Shown one piece after another: positions 18,812 to 30,385 of a stretch of 64,000 nucleotides of DNA. The notes beneath the pieces were generated by a model. The model was not told the DNA's origin and did not search any database. It saw only the letters and a program-made list of their open reading frames with translations. The stretch's first letter is position 1, and each line of letters begins with the position of its first letter. The DNA is from Aliivibrio salmonicida LFI1238 (GTDB lineage: Bacteria; Pseudomonadota; Gammaproteobacteria; Enterobacterales; Vibrionaceae): assembly GCF_000196495.1 (NCBI RefSeq), contig NC_011312.1:3100001-3164000 (forward strand), written 5' to 3'. The position numbers and the translations under genes were made by a program.

Positions 18812-20164
18812 ATGAACTCAACAACTCATGAAAGTAAAGAGCAGCTACGTAAACTCCCTATGTTGTCTCAACATCCTGAGAATATAAAGACCCTTCATAC
18901 AGCTGAAGATTTTCGGTATGAACTATTAAACCAAATAAAAAAAGCTACAAAACGCATCTACATTGTGGCTCTATATCTTGAAAATGATGATGCAGGTAGA
19001 GAAATTTTCACCGCATTATATGAAGCAAAACAAAAACAACCATCATTAGATGTGAATGTTCTAGTTGATTGGCACAGAGCACAAAGAGGCTTAATTGGTG
19101 CCGAAAAAAGCGATGGTAATGCTGCTCTCTATCGTGAATTTTCCGAAACTTACAAGTACCCAATAAATGTATTAGGTGTACCTGTAAGGAATAAAGAAGT
19201 TTTCGGTGTCCTACACCTTAAAGGCTTTATTTTTGATGATACCGTCGTTTATAGTGGCGCAAGCTTAAATGATGTATATCTTGCTCATAAAGATAAATAT
19301 CGCTTTGATCGATACCATATACTGAACAATACATTCTTAGCCAATTCTATGGTGTCACTTATCTCCAAAACACTTGTAGCTAGTGACGCTGTAAATTGCT
19401 TATCACAGGCCAATCGACCAGATACAAAATCATTAAAGCCTGCAATCAAAGAGCTAAGGCAACAATTAAGCATTGTAAATTACCAATTTATACCTCAAAC
19501 AAGAAAAGTAGGTGAAGTTGGTGTTACACCTTTAATTGGTTTAGGTCGCAAAGGTAACCGCTTAAACAAATACATACAATTATTGCTTGCATCTGCGGTA
19601 AGTGAAATAACAATATGTACTCCTTATTTCAACTTTCCAAAACAGATTGCGAAAGAACTAAAAAAAGCACTCCGTCGAGGAGTGAAAGTGACTATTATCG
19701 TTGGTGACAAAACAGCTAACGACTTCTATATCGCTCCAGAAGAGGATTTTAGAACGATAGCAGGACTTCCCTATTTATATGAGATGAACCTTCGACACTT
19801 TGCAAAATCAAATGAGACATCTATTGCAAGTCGACAGCTATCAATCCATTTATGGAAACATGAGAATAATAGTTTTCACTTAAAAGGTTTGTGGGTTGAT
19901 AATGAATTCACCCTAATCACTGGTAGTAATTTAAACCCAAGAGCTTGGAAATTAGACCTAGAAAATGGGTTGTTATTACAAGATCCAGAAAAATTGCTAA
20001 TCACCGAAAAAGAATCCGAACTAAAGGTAATACTTCAACATACTCAATTAGTCGGTTCTTACAAACAAGTCGATAAACTAGAATCTTATCCCATCCCTGT
20101 AAAGCGTTTAATAAAACGCATTAAACGAATAAAAGCCGACCACATACTAAATCAAATTTTATAA
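18812..20164 (+). CDS. pssA: CDP-diacylglycerol-serine O-phosphatidyltransferase
   Basis: Makes phosphatidylserine, precursor of phosphatidylethanolamine. It has 450 residues, the size of the E. coli-type (phospholipase D superfamily) enzyme. Two HKD motifs are present: HLKGFIFDD (H135, K137, D142) followed by YSGASLND, and HLKGLWVDNE near residue 353 followed by TGSNLNPRA. The C-terminus is basic (KRLIKRIKRIK), suiting peripheral membrane binding. A terminator follows. Confidence 0.96.
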   Translation: MNSTTHESKEQLRKLPMLSQHPENIKTLHTAEDFRYELLNQIKKATKRIYIVALYLENDDAGREIFTALYEAKQKQPSLDVNVLVDWHRAQRGLIGAEKSDGNAALYREFSETYKYPINVLGVPVRNKEVFGVLHLKGFIFDDTVVYSGASLNDVYLAHKDKYRFDRYHILNNTFLANSMVSLISKTLVASDAVNCLSQANRPDTKSLKPAIKELRQQLSIVNYQFIPQTRKVGEVGVTPLIGLGRKGNRLNKYIQLLLASAVSEITICTPYFNFPKQIAKELKKALRRGVKVTIIVGDKTANDFYIAPEEDFRTIAGLPYLYEMNLRHFAKSNETSIASRQLSIHLWKHENNSFHLKGLWVDNEFTLITGSNLNPRAWKLDLENGLLLQDPEKLLITEKESELKVILQHTQLVGSYKQVDKLESYPIPVKRLIKRIKRIKADHILNQIL

Positions 20165-20167
20165 TTA

Positions 20168-20195
20168 AAAGAGGCTTATTAAGGCCTCTTTCTTT
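20168..20195 (+). terminator. pssA terminator
   Basis: AAAGAGGC (20168-20175) and GCCTCTTT (20184-20191) enclose an 8-nt loop, followed by CTTT. It lies four bases after the pssA stop. Confidence 0.8.
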
Positions 20196-20237
20196 ATCTA
20201 AACATTATTAATCTACGTCATCAACATAGCTAAAACA

Positions 20238-20245
20238 CCACTGAT
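20238..20245. repeat. Target site duplication, left copy
   Basis: CCACTGAT immediately left of the IS66-family element, matched by CCACTGAT at 22568-22575 on the other side. Eight bases is the family's usual duplication length. Confidence 0.92.
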
Positions 20246-20326
20246 GTAAGCGTGCGGGGAACTACACCTAACAAATAAAATTCATTATGCGTATCTTACG
20301 ATCTTTCATTTAACGAGAACGTAATT

Positions 20327-20641
20327 ATGCAAAAAGATAAAAAGAGAACACCAGAGCAATGGCACGCTCTATTTGAATCTCAGCAATCTAGCAAGCTTAG
20401 TGCCGCTGAATTTTGTCGTAACCATAATATTCTGCCAAAGACATTTAGTGCACGTAAAGCACGATGGAAACAAAAGATTAACGCTTCTACTTTCTTGAAA
20501 GTAGAAGCGTTAACATCAACTATCATCGCCACTCCACAATTACCAGATATTCAACTTTCTATCGGAAAATTGCGATTAACATTGCCAGCTAATACTGAAC
20601 CTCACTGGATAGGACTCTTATTAAAAGGGTATCAATCATGA
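20327..20641 (+). CDS. tnpA: IS66 accessory protein TnpA
   Basis: 104 residues. The N-terminal part (RTPEQWHALFESQQSSKLS and AAEFCRNHNILPKTF) is a helix-turn-helix of the IS66 Orf1/TnpA type, followed by a basic linker. It overlaps tnpB by four bases (ATGA), giving coupled translation. It is required for transposition in studied IS66 members. Confidence 0.9.
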   Translation: MQKDKKRTPEQWHALFESQQSSKLSAAEFCRNHNILPKTFSARKARWKQKINASTFLKVEALTSTIIATPQLPDIQLSIGKLRLTLPANTEPHWIGLLLKGYQS

Positions 20642-20985
20642 ATGTATTTACTGATGTTTCCACCATTTATCTTCATCGTGATTTTGTCGATTTTCGCAAG
20701 GCCATTAATGGCCTTGTCGTGATTGTTGAGCAAGAAATGCAACTATCACCGTTTAGTGATGCTCTATTTATATTTTGCAATAAGCCTCGTGATAAACTCA
20801 AAATATTGTATTGGGATAAAACAGGATTCGCTTTATGGTACAAGCGATTAGATGAAGACCGCTTCAAATGGCCACGAAATATAAATAACGATACGTTAGC
20901 ATTATCAGAGCAGCAACTGACACTGCTATTACAAGGTTTTGATATCTTAGGACATCAACCGGTACATTATCAAACAACCCTTTAA
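20638..20985 (+). CDS. tnpB: IS66 accessory protein TnpB
   Basis: 115 residues, the IS66 Orf2 family size. It has the signature YLHRDFVDFRKAINGL near the N-terminus and LKILYWDKTGFALWYKRL in the middle. Its biochemical role is unknown, but it is conserved with TnpA and TnpC. It is unrelated to the RNA-guided TnpB nucleases of IS200/IS605. Confidence 0.93.
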   Translation: MNVFTDVSTIYLHRDFVDFRKAINGLVVIVEQEMQLSPFSDALFIFCNKPRDKLKILYWDKTGFALWYKRLDEDRFKWPRNINNDTLALSEQQLTLLLQGFDILGHQPVHYQTTL

Positions 20986-21056
20986 ATAGTTGATTCTCAG
21001 TCAAGAATAGGAGGCAACCGATTGATTACCTGTATTATCGTTATATAGTCATCTAC

Positions 21057-22544
21057 ATGACTGATAAAATAAAACCACTTCCTGATACCATTGACGAGCT
21101 GAAAGCACTTGTGCTTCAGCTTGAAAATAAATATAACCGTCTTCTAGAGCAATTTCGGCTGGCTCAACATCAGCGCTTTGGTAAAAGCAGTGAATCTGAC
21201 TCGACTCAATTTGATTTATTCAATGAAACAGAAGAAGAAATCATCATTGAAAATGATGACACACAAACGATTACCTACACTCGTCAAAAGCCAAAACGCC
21301 AACGCTTACCTGAAGACTTACCGCGTACTGTTATTATCCACGACATAAAAGATAAAACTTGTAAGTGTTGCGGTCTAGAGATGCATGCGATGGGTAAAGA
21401 CATCAGTGAAAAGTTGGAATTTGTACCAGCTAAAGTGGAAGTTATTCAACATGTTCGTCCTAAATATGCTTGCCGAAATTGTGAAAAACACAATACTTCA
21501 GTAGACATTAAACAAGCCCCAATGCCAGCGTCACCAATCCCTAAAGGGATTGCGACCGCAAGTTTACTTGCTCAAATTATTACGGCTAAATTTCAATACA
21601 GTCTTCCACTTTATCGTCAAGAAACGTTATTTCAGCAATGGGGTATCATTATTGGACGGCGAACGATGGCGGATTGGTTAATAAAATGCTCGGTACTATT
21701 TACCCCTCTTAATAACGAGTTACATCGTATTTTGCTTGAACAACCCACTCTGCATTGTGATGAAACAACGGTAAATGTGTTGGATGTTGAAAAAGCAAAA
21801 TGTTATATGTGGGTCTACTGCTCTGGCTATGATTCTCCAGGCTCTGGTGTTTTGCCTGGAATTGTACTTTATGATTATCAATCTAGCAGGCATGGCTACC
21901 ATCCAGTTAACTTTTTAAAAGGTTATAACGGGTATTTACATACCGATGGTTACCAAGGTTATGAACAAACTGAAGCGATTTTAGTTGGCTGTTGGGCACA
22001 CGCACGTCGACGATTTATTGAGGCTCAACGTGTTCAAGTAAAAGGGAAAACAGGGAGTGCAGATTGGGTATTGAGTAAAATCCAAAAGCTATACCGGATC
22101 GAATCGTTATTAAAAGAGGCTTCCCCTGAAGCCAAGTATGTTGCTAGGCAGACAGAAGCCCGCGATTTACTTAAAGAGCTCCGTGATTGGCTTGATAGCG
22201 CAGTTAGTCGAGTATCACCTAAAACAAAATTAGGTGAGGCGATTAGCTATACATTAAATCAATGGGATAAATTAGTTCGTTATATTGATGATGGATTGTT
22301 ATCTATTGATAACAATCGAGCAGAGCGAGCGGTTAAACCGTTTGTTATCGGCCGGAAAAACTGGTTATTTTCGGGTTCAACGGCTGGTGCAGATTCAAGT
22401 GCAATGCTTTACAGCATTGTAGAAACAGCAAAGGCAAACGGATTAATCCCTTACGATTATATTAGGTATTGTCTAGATCGTTTATGTGTTGGATCGCCAG
22501 ATATCGATTCACTTTTACCTTGGAATGTAAAAGACAAGGTGTAG
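21057..22544 (+). CDS. tnpC: IS66 transposase TnpC
   Basis: 495-residue transposase with the full IS66 architecture. The N-terminal coiled-coil (LKALVLQLENKYNRLLEQF) is followed by QRFGKSSE, a zinc-binding segment (C102, C104, C105, C139, C142) and the DDE core with D235 (HCDETTVNV), D297 (HTDGYQGY) and E423 (NNRAERAVKPF). The C-terminal segment ends near LLPWNVKD. The frame is uninterrupted. Confidence 0.94.
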   Translation: MTDKIKPLPDTIDELKALVLQLENKYNRLLEQFRLAQHQRFGKSSESDSTQFDLFNETEEEIIIENDDTQTITYTRQKPKRQRLPEDLPRTVIIHDIKDKTCKCCGLEMHAMGKDISEKLEFVPAKVEVIQHVRPKYACRNCEKHNTSVDIKQAPMPASPIPKGIATASLLAQIITAKFQYSLPLYRQETLFQQWGIIIGRRTMADWLIKCSVLFTPLNNELHRILLEQPTLHCDETTVNVLDVEKAKCYMWVYCSGYDSPGSGVLPGIVLYDYQSSRHGYHPVNFLKGYNGYLHTDGYQGYEQTEAILVGCWAHARRRFIEAQRVQVKGKTGSADWVLSKIQKLYRIESLLKEASPEAKYVARQTEARDLLKELRDWLDSAVSRVSPKTKLGEAISYTLNQWDKLVRYIDDGLLSIDNNRAERAVKPFVIGRKNWLFSGSTAGADSSAMLYSIVETAKANGLIPYDYIRYCLDRLCVGSPDIDSLLPWNVKDKV

Positions 22545-22567
22545 TTCCCCGCACGCTTACCGCTTAC

Positions 22568-22575
22568 CCACTGAT
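22568..22575. repeat. Target site duplication, right copy
   Basis: CCACTGAT, identical to 20238-20245, marks the right border of the IS66-family insertion. Confidence 0.92.
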
Positions 22576-22603
22576 TAATCAATATTTATTTTATATAGAC
22601 GAA

Positions 22604-22635
22604 AAAAAGCCCTAATCGTAAGATTAGGGCTTTTT
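22604..22635 (-). terminator. rRNA operon terminator
   Basis: AAAAAGCCCTAATC, a GTAA loop and GATTAGGGCTTTTT form a perfect 14-bp stem flanked by A and T runs, six bases after tRNA-Asp. It ends the minus-strand ribosomal RNA transcript. Confidence 0.93.
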
Positions 22636-22641
22636 AAATAG

Positions 22642-22718
22642 TGGCGGAGTGGACGGGACTCGAACCCGCGACCCCCGGCGTGACAGGCCGGTATTCTAAC
22701 CAACTGAACTACCACTCC
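22642..22718 (-). tRNA. tRNA-Asp(GTC)
   Basis: 77 nt with CCA. The acceptor pairs GGAGTGG with CCACTCC, the anticodon loop is CTGTCAC (GTC), and the T-loop is GGTTCGAGTCC. It is the distal tRNA of the rRNA operon, after 5S. Confidence 0.97.
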
Positions 22719-22813
22719 GCAGTGTCTATTCAGCATTATGCTATTACTTAAATAAAACGTGTCAGCGTTTTATTCTTTGTCTTCATCTTCTAAAAAAGAT
22801 AAAAACTTAATTC

Positions 22814-22933
22814 AAGCCTGGCGATGTCCTACTCTCACATGGGGAGACCCCACACTACCATCGGCGCTATTACGTTTCACTTCTGAGTTCGGCATGGGAT
22901 CAGGTGGGTCCATAACGCTATGGTCGCCAAGCA
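22814..22933 (-). rRNA. rrf: 5S ribosomal RNA
   Basis: About 120 nt. The 5' end TGCTTGGCGACC pairs with the 3' end GCCAGGC, and the conserved loop CCATGCCGAACTCAGAAGTG is present. End positions are accurate to one or two bases. Confidence 0.95.
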
Positions 22934-23026
22934 AATTCTTTAATTCGGAAAGCTGTATTGTGTTCTTAATCACATTCAATCTGTTTCTTGCTATCTTAAA
23001 TCCGTTCAAAACCCCTTGGGTGTTGT

Positions 23027-25917
<2,891 letters not shown>

Positions 25918-26246
25918 ATACAACCCCAAGAGGTTTCGTATGGCATAAACAACCAAGGTTGAACTCTTCATTGAGAGTTCTGGTTTTTCGCCGGATTCAA
26001 AATACAAGAACACTTGAATGTGTTTTTAATTTGTTTATCTAAAGATAAACAAAAGATATTAAGAACTTTTAAATTTTGATTTATCTAACTCGTAAGTTAG
26101 TTAAATCAGTCAGCTTTCCAAATTGTTAAAGAGCTTAAAGCAAAAAGCTTTAATCAATAATCGAAATCATTAATTAAAGCTCTGTCACTTCAACTTATTA
26201 AAACCTAATCAATCTGTGTGAACACTCATAAATCGCAATCTATCGT
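25918..26246 (-). other. 16S-23S spacer without tRNA, containing boxA
   Basis: A 329-nt spacer. No tRNA fold is seen. Minus-strand GCTCTTTAACAATT (boxA, complement at 26121-26134) marks the antitermination site. AATCAATCTGTGTG at 26207-26220 is the 3' half of the 16S processing stem. Confidence 0.85.
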
Positions 26247-27791
<1,545 letters not shown>

Positions 27792-28036
27792 AAGTTTTTT
27801 GGTTTGTTTCAGCAGAAACAAAACCGGCTCAATGATTTATACTGATTTCTTACATAAAAGTAATTTTGTGTAGTCACTCAGTTCATTGATTATTTTTGTT
27901 TGTATTCACTTCGAAAAGTAAATGCAAACTAGTGATTATCAACTCACAAGTGCCCACACAGATTGATTTGGTTAAATTGTTAAAGAGCGTTTTATTTCAA
28001 CAACTTAACGTTTCCATTTCGTTGCTTAGGCTGCGT
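27792..28036 (-). promoter_or_regulatory. rRNA leader with boxA and 16S processing stem
   Basis: Minus-strand boxA GCTCTTTAACA (complement at 27978-27988) lies upstream of 16S. CACACAGATTGATT at 27955-27968 pairs with 26207-26220 across the whole 16S gene, forming the RNase III cleavage stem. Confidence 0.85.
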
Positions 28037-28064
28037 ATAATACAGAGCCTTAATTTTAAGTCAA
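28037..28064 (-). promoter_or_regulatory. rRNA promoter, proximal (P2-like)
   Basis: -35 TTGACT (28064-28059), 16-bp spacer and -10 TATTAT (28042-28037), followed by ACGCAGCC. An A/T-rich UP-like tract lies upstream. Confidence 0.85.
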
Positions 28065-28150
28065 GCCCTAATTAAAAGTAATTTAAAAGGCTTAAAAACT
28101 TAACGTTCTCATGAGATTTTGCTTTCGCTTTATCCTTGGGAACGGGGCGC

Positions 28151-28178
28151 ATTATAAGTCCCTCACACTTATTGGCAA
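28151..28178 (-). promoter_or_regulatory. rRNA promoter, distal (P1-like)
   Basis: -35 TTGCCA (28178-28173), 16-bp spacer and perfect -10 TATAAT (28156-28151), followed by the GC-rich discriminator GCGCCCCG that makes rRNA P1 promoters sensitive to ppGpp. Confidence 0.9.
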
Positions 28179-28366
28179 GTACTTTTTAACGATTATCTTT
28201 TAAGTGATTATTTTCTACACAGATCACTTTTTTTCAAACAAAAGCCCTACAACAAATGATCATTGGCTTAATTAGTTGGCAATTGATAAATAATATAAGT
28301 AGTATCAATGTGATTTTATTGTTAATTCATCATTTTTTCACTTATTTTAACTAGACATTACTTATC

Positions 28367-28852
28367 ATGAAATCTACTAACTCAAATATAATTATCATTG
28401 CTATTGCTGTACTTGGTGCAGGTGCAATCTCTGTATTTCCATCGGTATCTCCTGCATTTGCTTTTGCTTTCGGCGCAGTAATTACAGGTTTTACTCTTTT
28501 ATTCATTAATAAAGCACCGTCTAAATCTAAAACAGTAACAGACACTATTTCTAGTGCTGATACTTCAGATCAAGCGAGTACTACCCTTTATGTAGGTAAC
28601 CTTCCTTATCGAGCGAATGAATCAGATGTAAAAGATTTATTTTCTGAATTTGGTGATGTGTTTGCTGTTCGTCTGATGAAAGACAAACGTACAGGTAAAC
28701 GTAGAGGATTTGGTTTTGTTGTTGTGGCAACAAAGGACGCTGATAATGTTATTGAAAACTTAAACAATAACGAATTTGATCAACGTACTTTAAAAGTTCG
28801 CATTGCTAACGATCCAAAGACTTCGGGTAGCCTAGAGTCTGAAGAGGATTAA
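28367..28852 (+). CDS. Membrane-anchored RNA-binding protein (RRM domain)
   Basis: 161 residues. Two hydrophobic segments (about 8-24 and 28-48) are followed by a Ser/Thr linker and one RNA recognition motif at about 72-148, with RNP2 LYVGNL (74-79) and RNP1 KRRGFGFVVV (111-120). The tail is acidic. RRM proteins are common in vibrios, but a membrane anchor puts this one at the inner membrane; its targets are unknown. Its last 47 bases overlap the 3' end of convergent murI. Confidence 0.9.
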   Translation: MKSTNSNIIIIAIAVLGAGAISVFPSVSPAFAFAFGAVITGFTLLFINKAPSKSKTVTDTISSADTSDQASTTLYVGNLPYRANESDVKDLFSEFGDVFAVRLMKDKRTGKRRGFGFVVVATKDADNVIENLNNNEFDQRTLKVRIANDPKTSGSLESEED

Positions 28853-29603
28853 AATCTAATTCTTTGAAAGTCTTATTTAGTGCCTCTTCATTTTTTGTTG
28901 AGGCACTACAATAAACTTCCCCAAACAAATGATCTCCTTTATTAGCGTCAACACTCCCTAATAATTGCTTCACTCTTCTTGCTATTGCTTCTCCTGAATC
29001 TATCAGTAATACGTTACGGCCAAGAATTTCTTTGATTTCTTTACGTAGAAAAGGAAAATGCGTACAACCAAGTACAATACAATCAACCTGACCTTTCCAA
29101 GACTTTAGAATCTCATCAAGTTCAATTAAATTGACAGGTATGCCTACCATTTTCTCTTCAGCCATTTCAACTAATCGAGTCGACCCTAATAACTTCACAT
29201 CTGAAATTGATGCAAATGATTTAATTAAGTCAAACGTATAACTTCGTTTAATAGTTGCAGGAGTAGCAAGTAATCCTATTTTTTGAGAAACAAGCGCTGC
29301 TGGTTTAATAGCAGGAACAACCCCAACAACTGGAATAGAGAGAAGTGTTCTTAATGTAGGTAACACCACTGTACTTGCTGTATTACAGGCAATAACAACG
29401 ATATCTATTTTATGTCGATGACAAAGCTTTTGAATAATATAAGATGTTCTTTCTATTAAGATATCTTCTGTTAACTCTCCATAAGGAAAGCCTGCATTAT
29501 CAAAAGCATAAATATACTTTGCCAAAGGAATTTGATATCTAATATCTTTAAATACGGATAAACCACCGATACCTGAGTCAAAAATTAAGATGTTTTTTGG
29601 CAT
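28806..29603 (-). CDS. murI: Glutamate racemase
   Basis: Converts L-glutamate to D-glutamate for peptidoglycan, 265 residues. The two catalytic cysteines are in IACNTAST (C73) and LGCTHFPF (C180), and the N-terminus IFDSGIGGLSV is the family signature. The 3' end overlaps the convergent RRM gene by 47 bp, so each mRNA is antisense to the other at its end. Gene order btuB-murI-rrn matches E. coli. Confidence 0.97.
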   Translation of the reverse strand: MPKNILIFDSGIGGLSVFKDIRYQIPLAKYIYAFDNAGFPYGELTEDILIERTSYIIQKLCHRHKIDIVVIACNTASTVVLPTLRTLLSIPVVGVVPAIKPAALVSQKIGLLATPATIKRSYTFDLIKSFASISDVKLLGSTRLVEMAEEKMVGIPVNLIELDEILKSWKGQVDCIVLGCTHFPFLRKEIKEILGRNVLLIDSGEAIARRVKQLLGSVDANKGDHLFGEVYCSASTKNEEALNKTFKELDFNPLQTLGYPKSLDR

Positions 29604-29663
29604 ATTGGAACCACAAGCTCTTCAAATAACAAAAGGGATAGACATACAATCATACCGATTGGA

Positions 29664-30335
29664 TTACAGTTGTAAAATAGAAGCTTGATAACGTAGATGC
29701 GTAAATCGCTCCCCTACCTCTATTCGTTTATCTGTTAGTTGAATAAAACCCACAAAACATGGTGCTTTAATAACGAGGGAATGAAACTCACCATTTTCCC
29801 CGCACACATCAACACTTCTAGGAAGCTCATTCAATAATTGATGATCATACAATCTCCCACAAAACTCATGACTCAATTGAGAGGAGTCAATGGTGACTAG
29901 AATCGTCTCAATACCACAATCAATAATTTCTTGCGCTAATTTACGGCTTGATTCACCAACAAGAGGGAAAACACACTCCCATCCCGCTTTCTCTATATAG
30001 CTTTTACGGTATTCAACAATACCATTACAAAACATGTCACCAAAAGCGACAGCATCAAATTCAACCCCACTCAGCTTTAATCCATCCACCACTAAACGTT
30101 GATATTCGTTATTAGCAGGAAACACCGTAGGTAATTCAATTGAAATTAGCGGTAATCTAACTAAATCAGCCTGCATTTGAACAACCGATAGTGGCGTCAC
30201 TTGAAATGGAACTTCATTATCTACGTATGTTGTATAAAGTGCGACCACATCGAAGTTAGGATTTTTCAATAATCGAATAAGCGTTAACGTAGCATCTTTT
30301 CCTGATGACCAACTAACAATAACTTTCTTCTTCAT
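29664..30335 (-). CDS. PP-loop ATPase, diphthine-ammonia ligase-like (DUF71)
   Basis: 223 residues. The N-terminal PP-loop SWSSGKDATL (residues 8-17) binds ATP. The later FGDMFCNGIVEYRKSYIEKAG and PLVGESSRKL segments match the Dph6/DUF71 family of N-type ATP pyrophosphatases. Bacteria lack diphthamide, so the substrate is unknown. The gene lies just downstream of btuB, after a terminator hairpin, and close to murI. A role linked to cobalamin is possible from position only. Confidence 0.8.
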   Translation of the reverse strand: MKKKVIVSWSSGKDATLTLIRLLKNPNFDVVALYTTYVDNEVPFQVTPLSVVQMQADLVRLPLISIELPTVFPANNEYQRLVVDGLKLSGVEFDAVAFGDMFCNGIVEYRKSYIEKAGWECVFPLVGESSRKLAQEIIDCGIETILVTIDSSQLSHEFCGRLYDHQLLNELPRSVDVCGENGEFHSLVIKAPCFVGFIQLTDKRIEVGERFTHLRYQASILQL

Positions 30336-30349
30336 ATAAATCTCAGAAA

Positions 30350-30374
30350 AGAAAAACCGCCAATAAAGGCGGTT
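30350..30374 (-). terminator. btuB terminator
   Basis: Minus strand AACCGCC, TTTATT loop, GGCGGTT followed by TTTC, 12 bases after the btuB stop and upstream of the PP-loop ATPase gene. Confidence 0.8.
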
Positions 30375-30385
30375 AATAATAATGC

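Larger units (their letters stand above)
20246..22567 (+). mobile_element. IS66-family insertion sequence, intact
   Basis: The element of 2322 bp carries tnpA, tnpB and tnpC in order. A 24-bp perfect inverted repeat starts GTAAGCGTGCGGGG at 20246-20269 and has its complement at 22537-22560. The right end carries one extra GTAAGCG unit (22561-22567), so the 8-bp duplication lies seven bases beyond the 24-bp repeat. It is inserted between the pssA terminator and the rRNA operon terminator. Confidence 0.94.

Noticed and set aside
20638..20985. TnpB as an RNA-guided nuclease (IS605-type)
   Set aside because: The sequence and the tnpA-tnpB-tnpC order show it is the unrelated IS66 TnpB; no guide RNA or RuvC motif is present.
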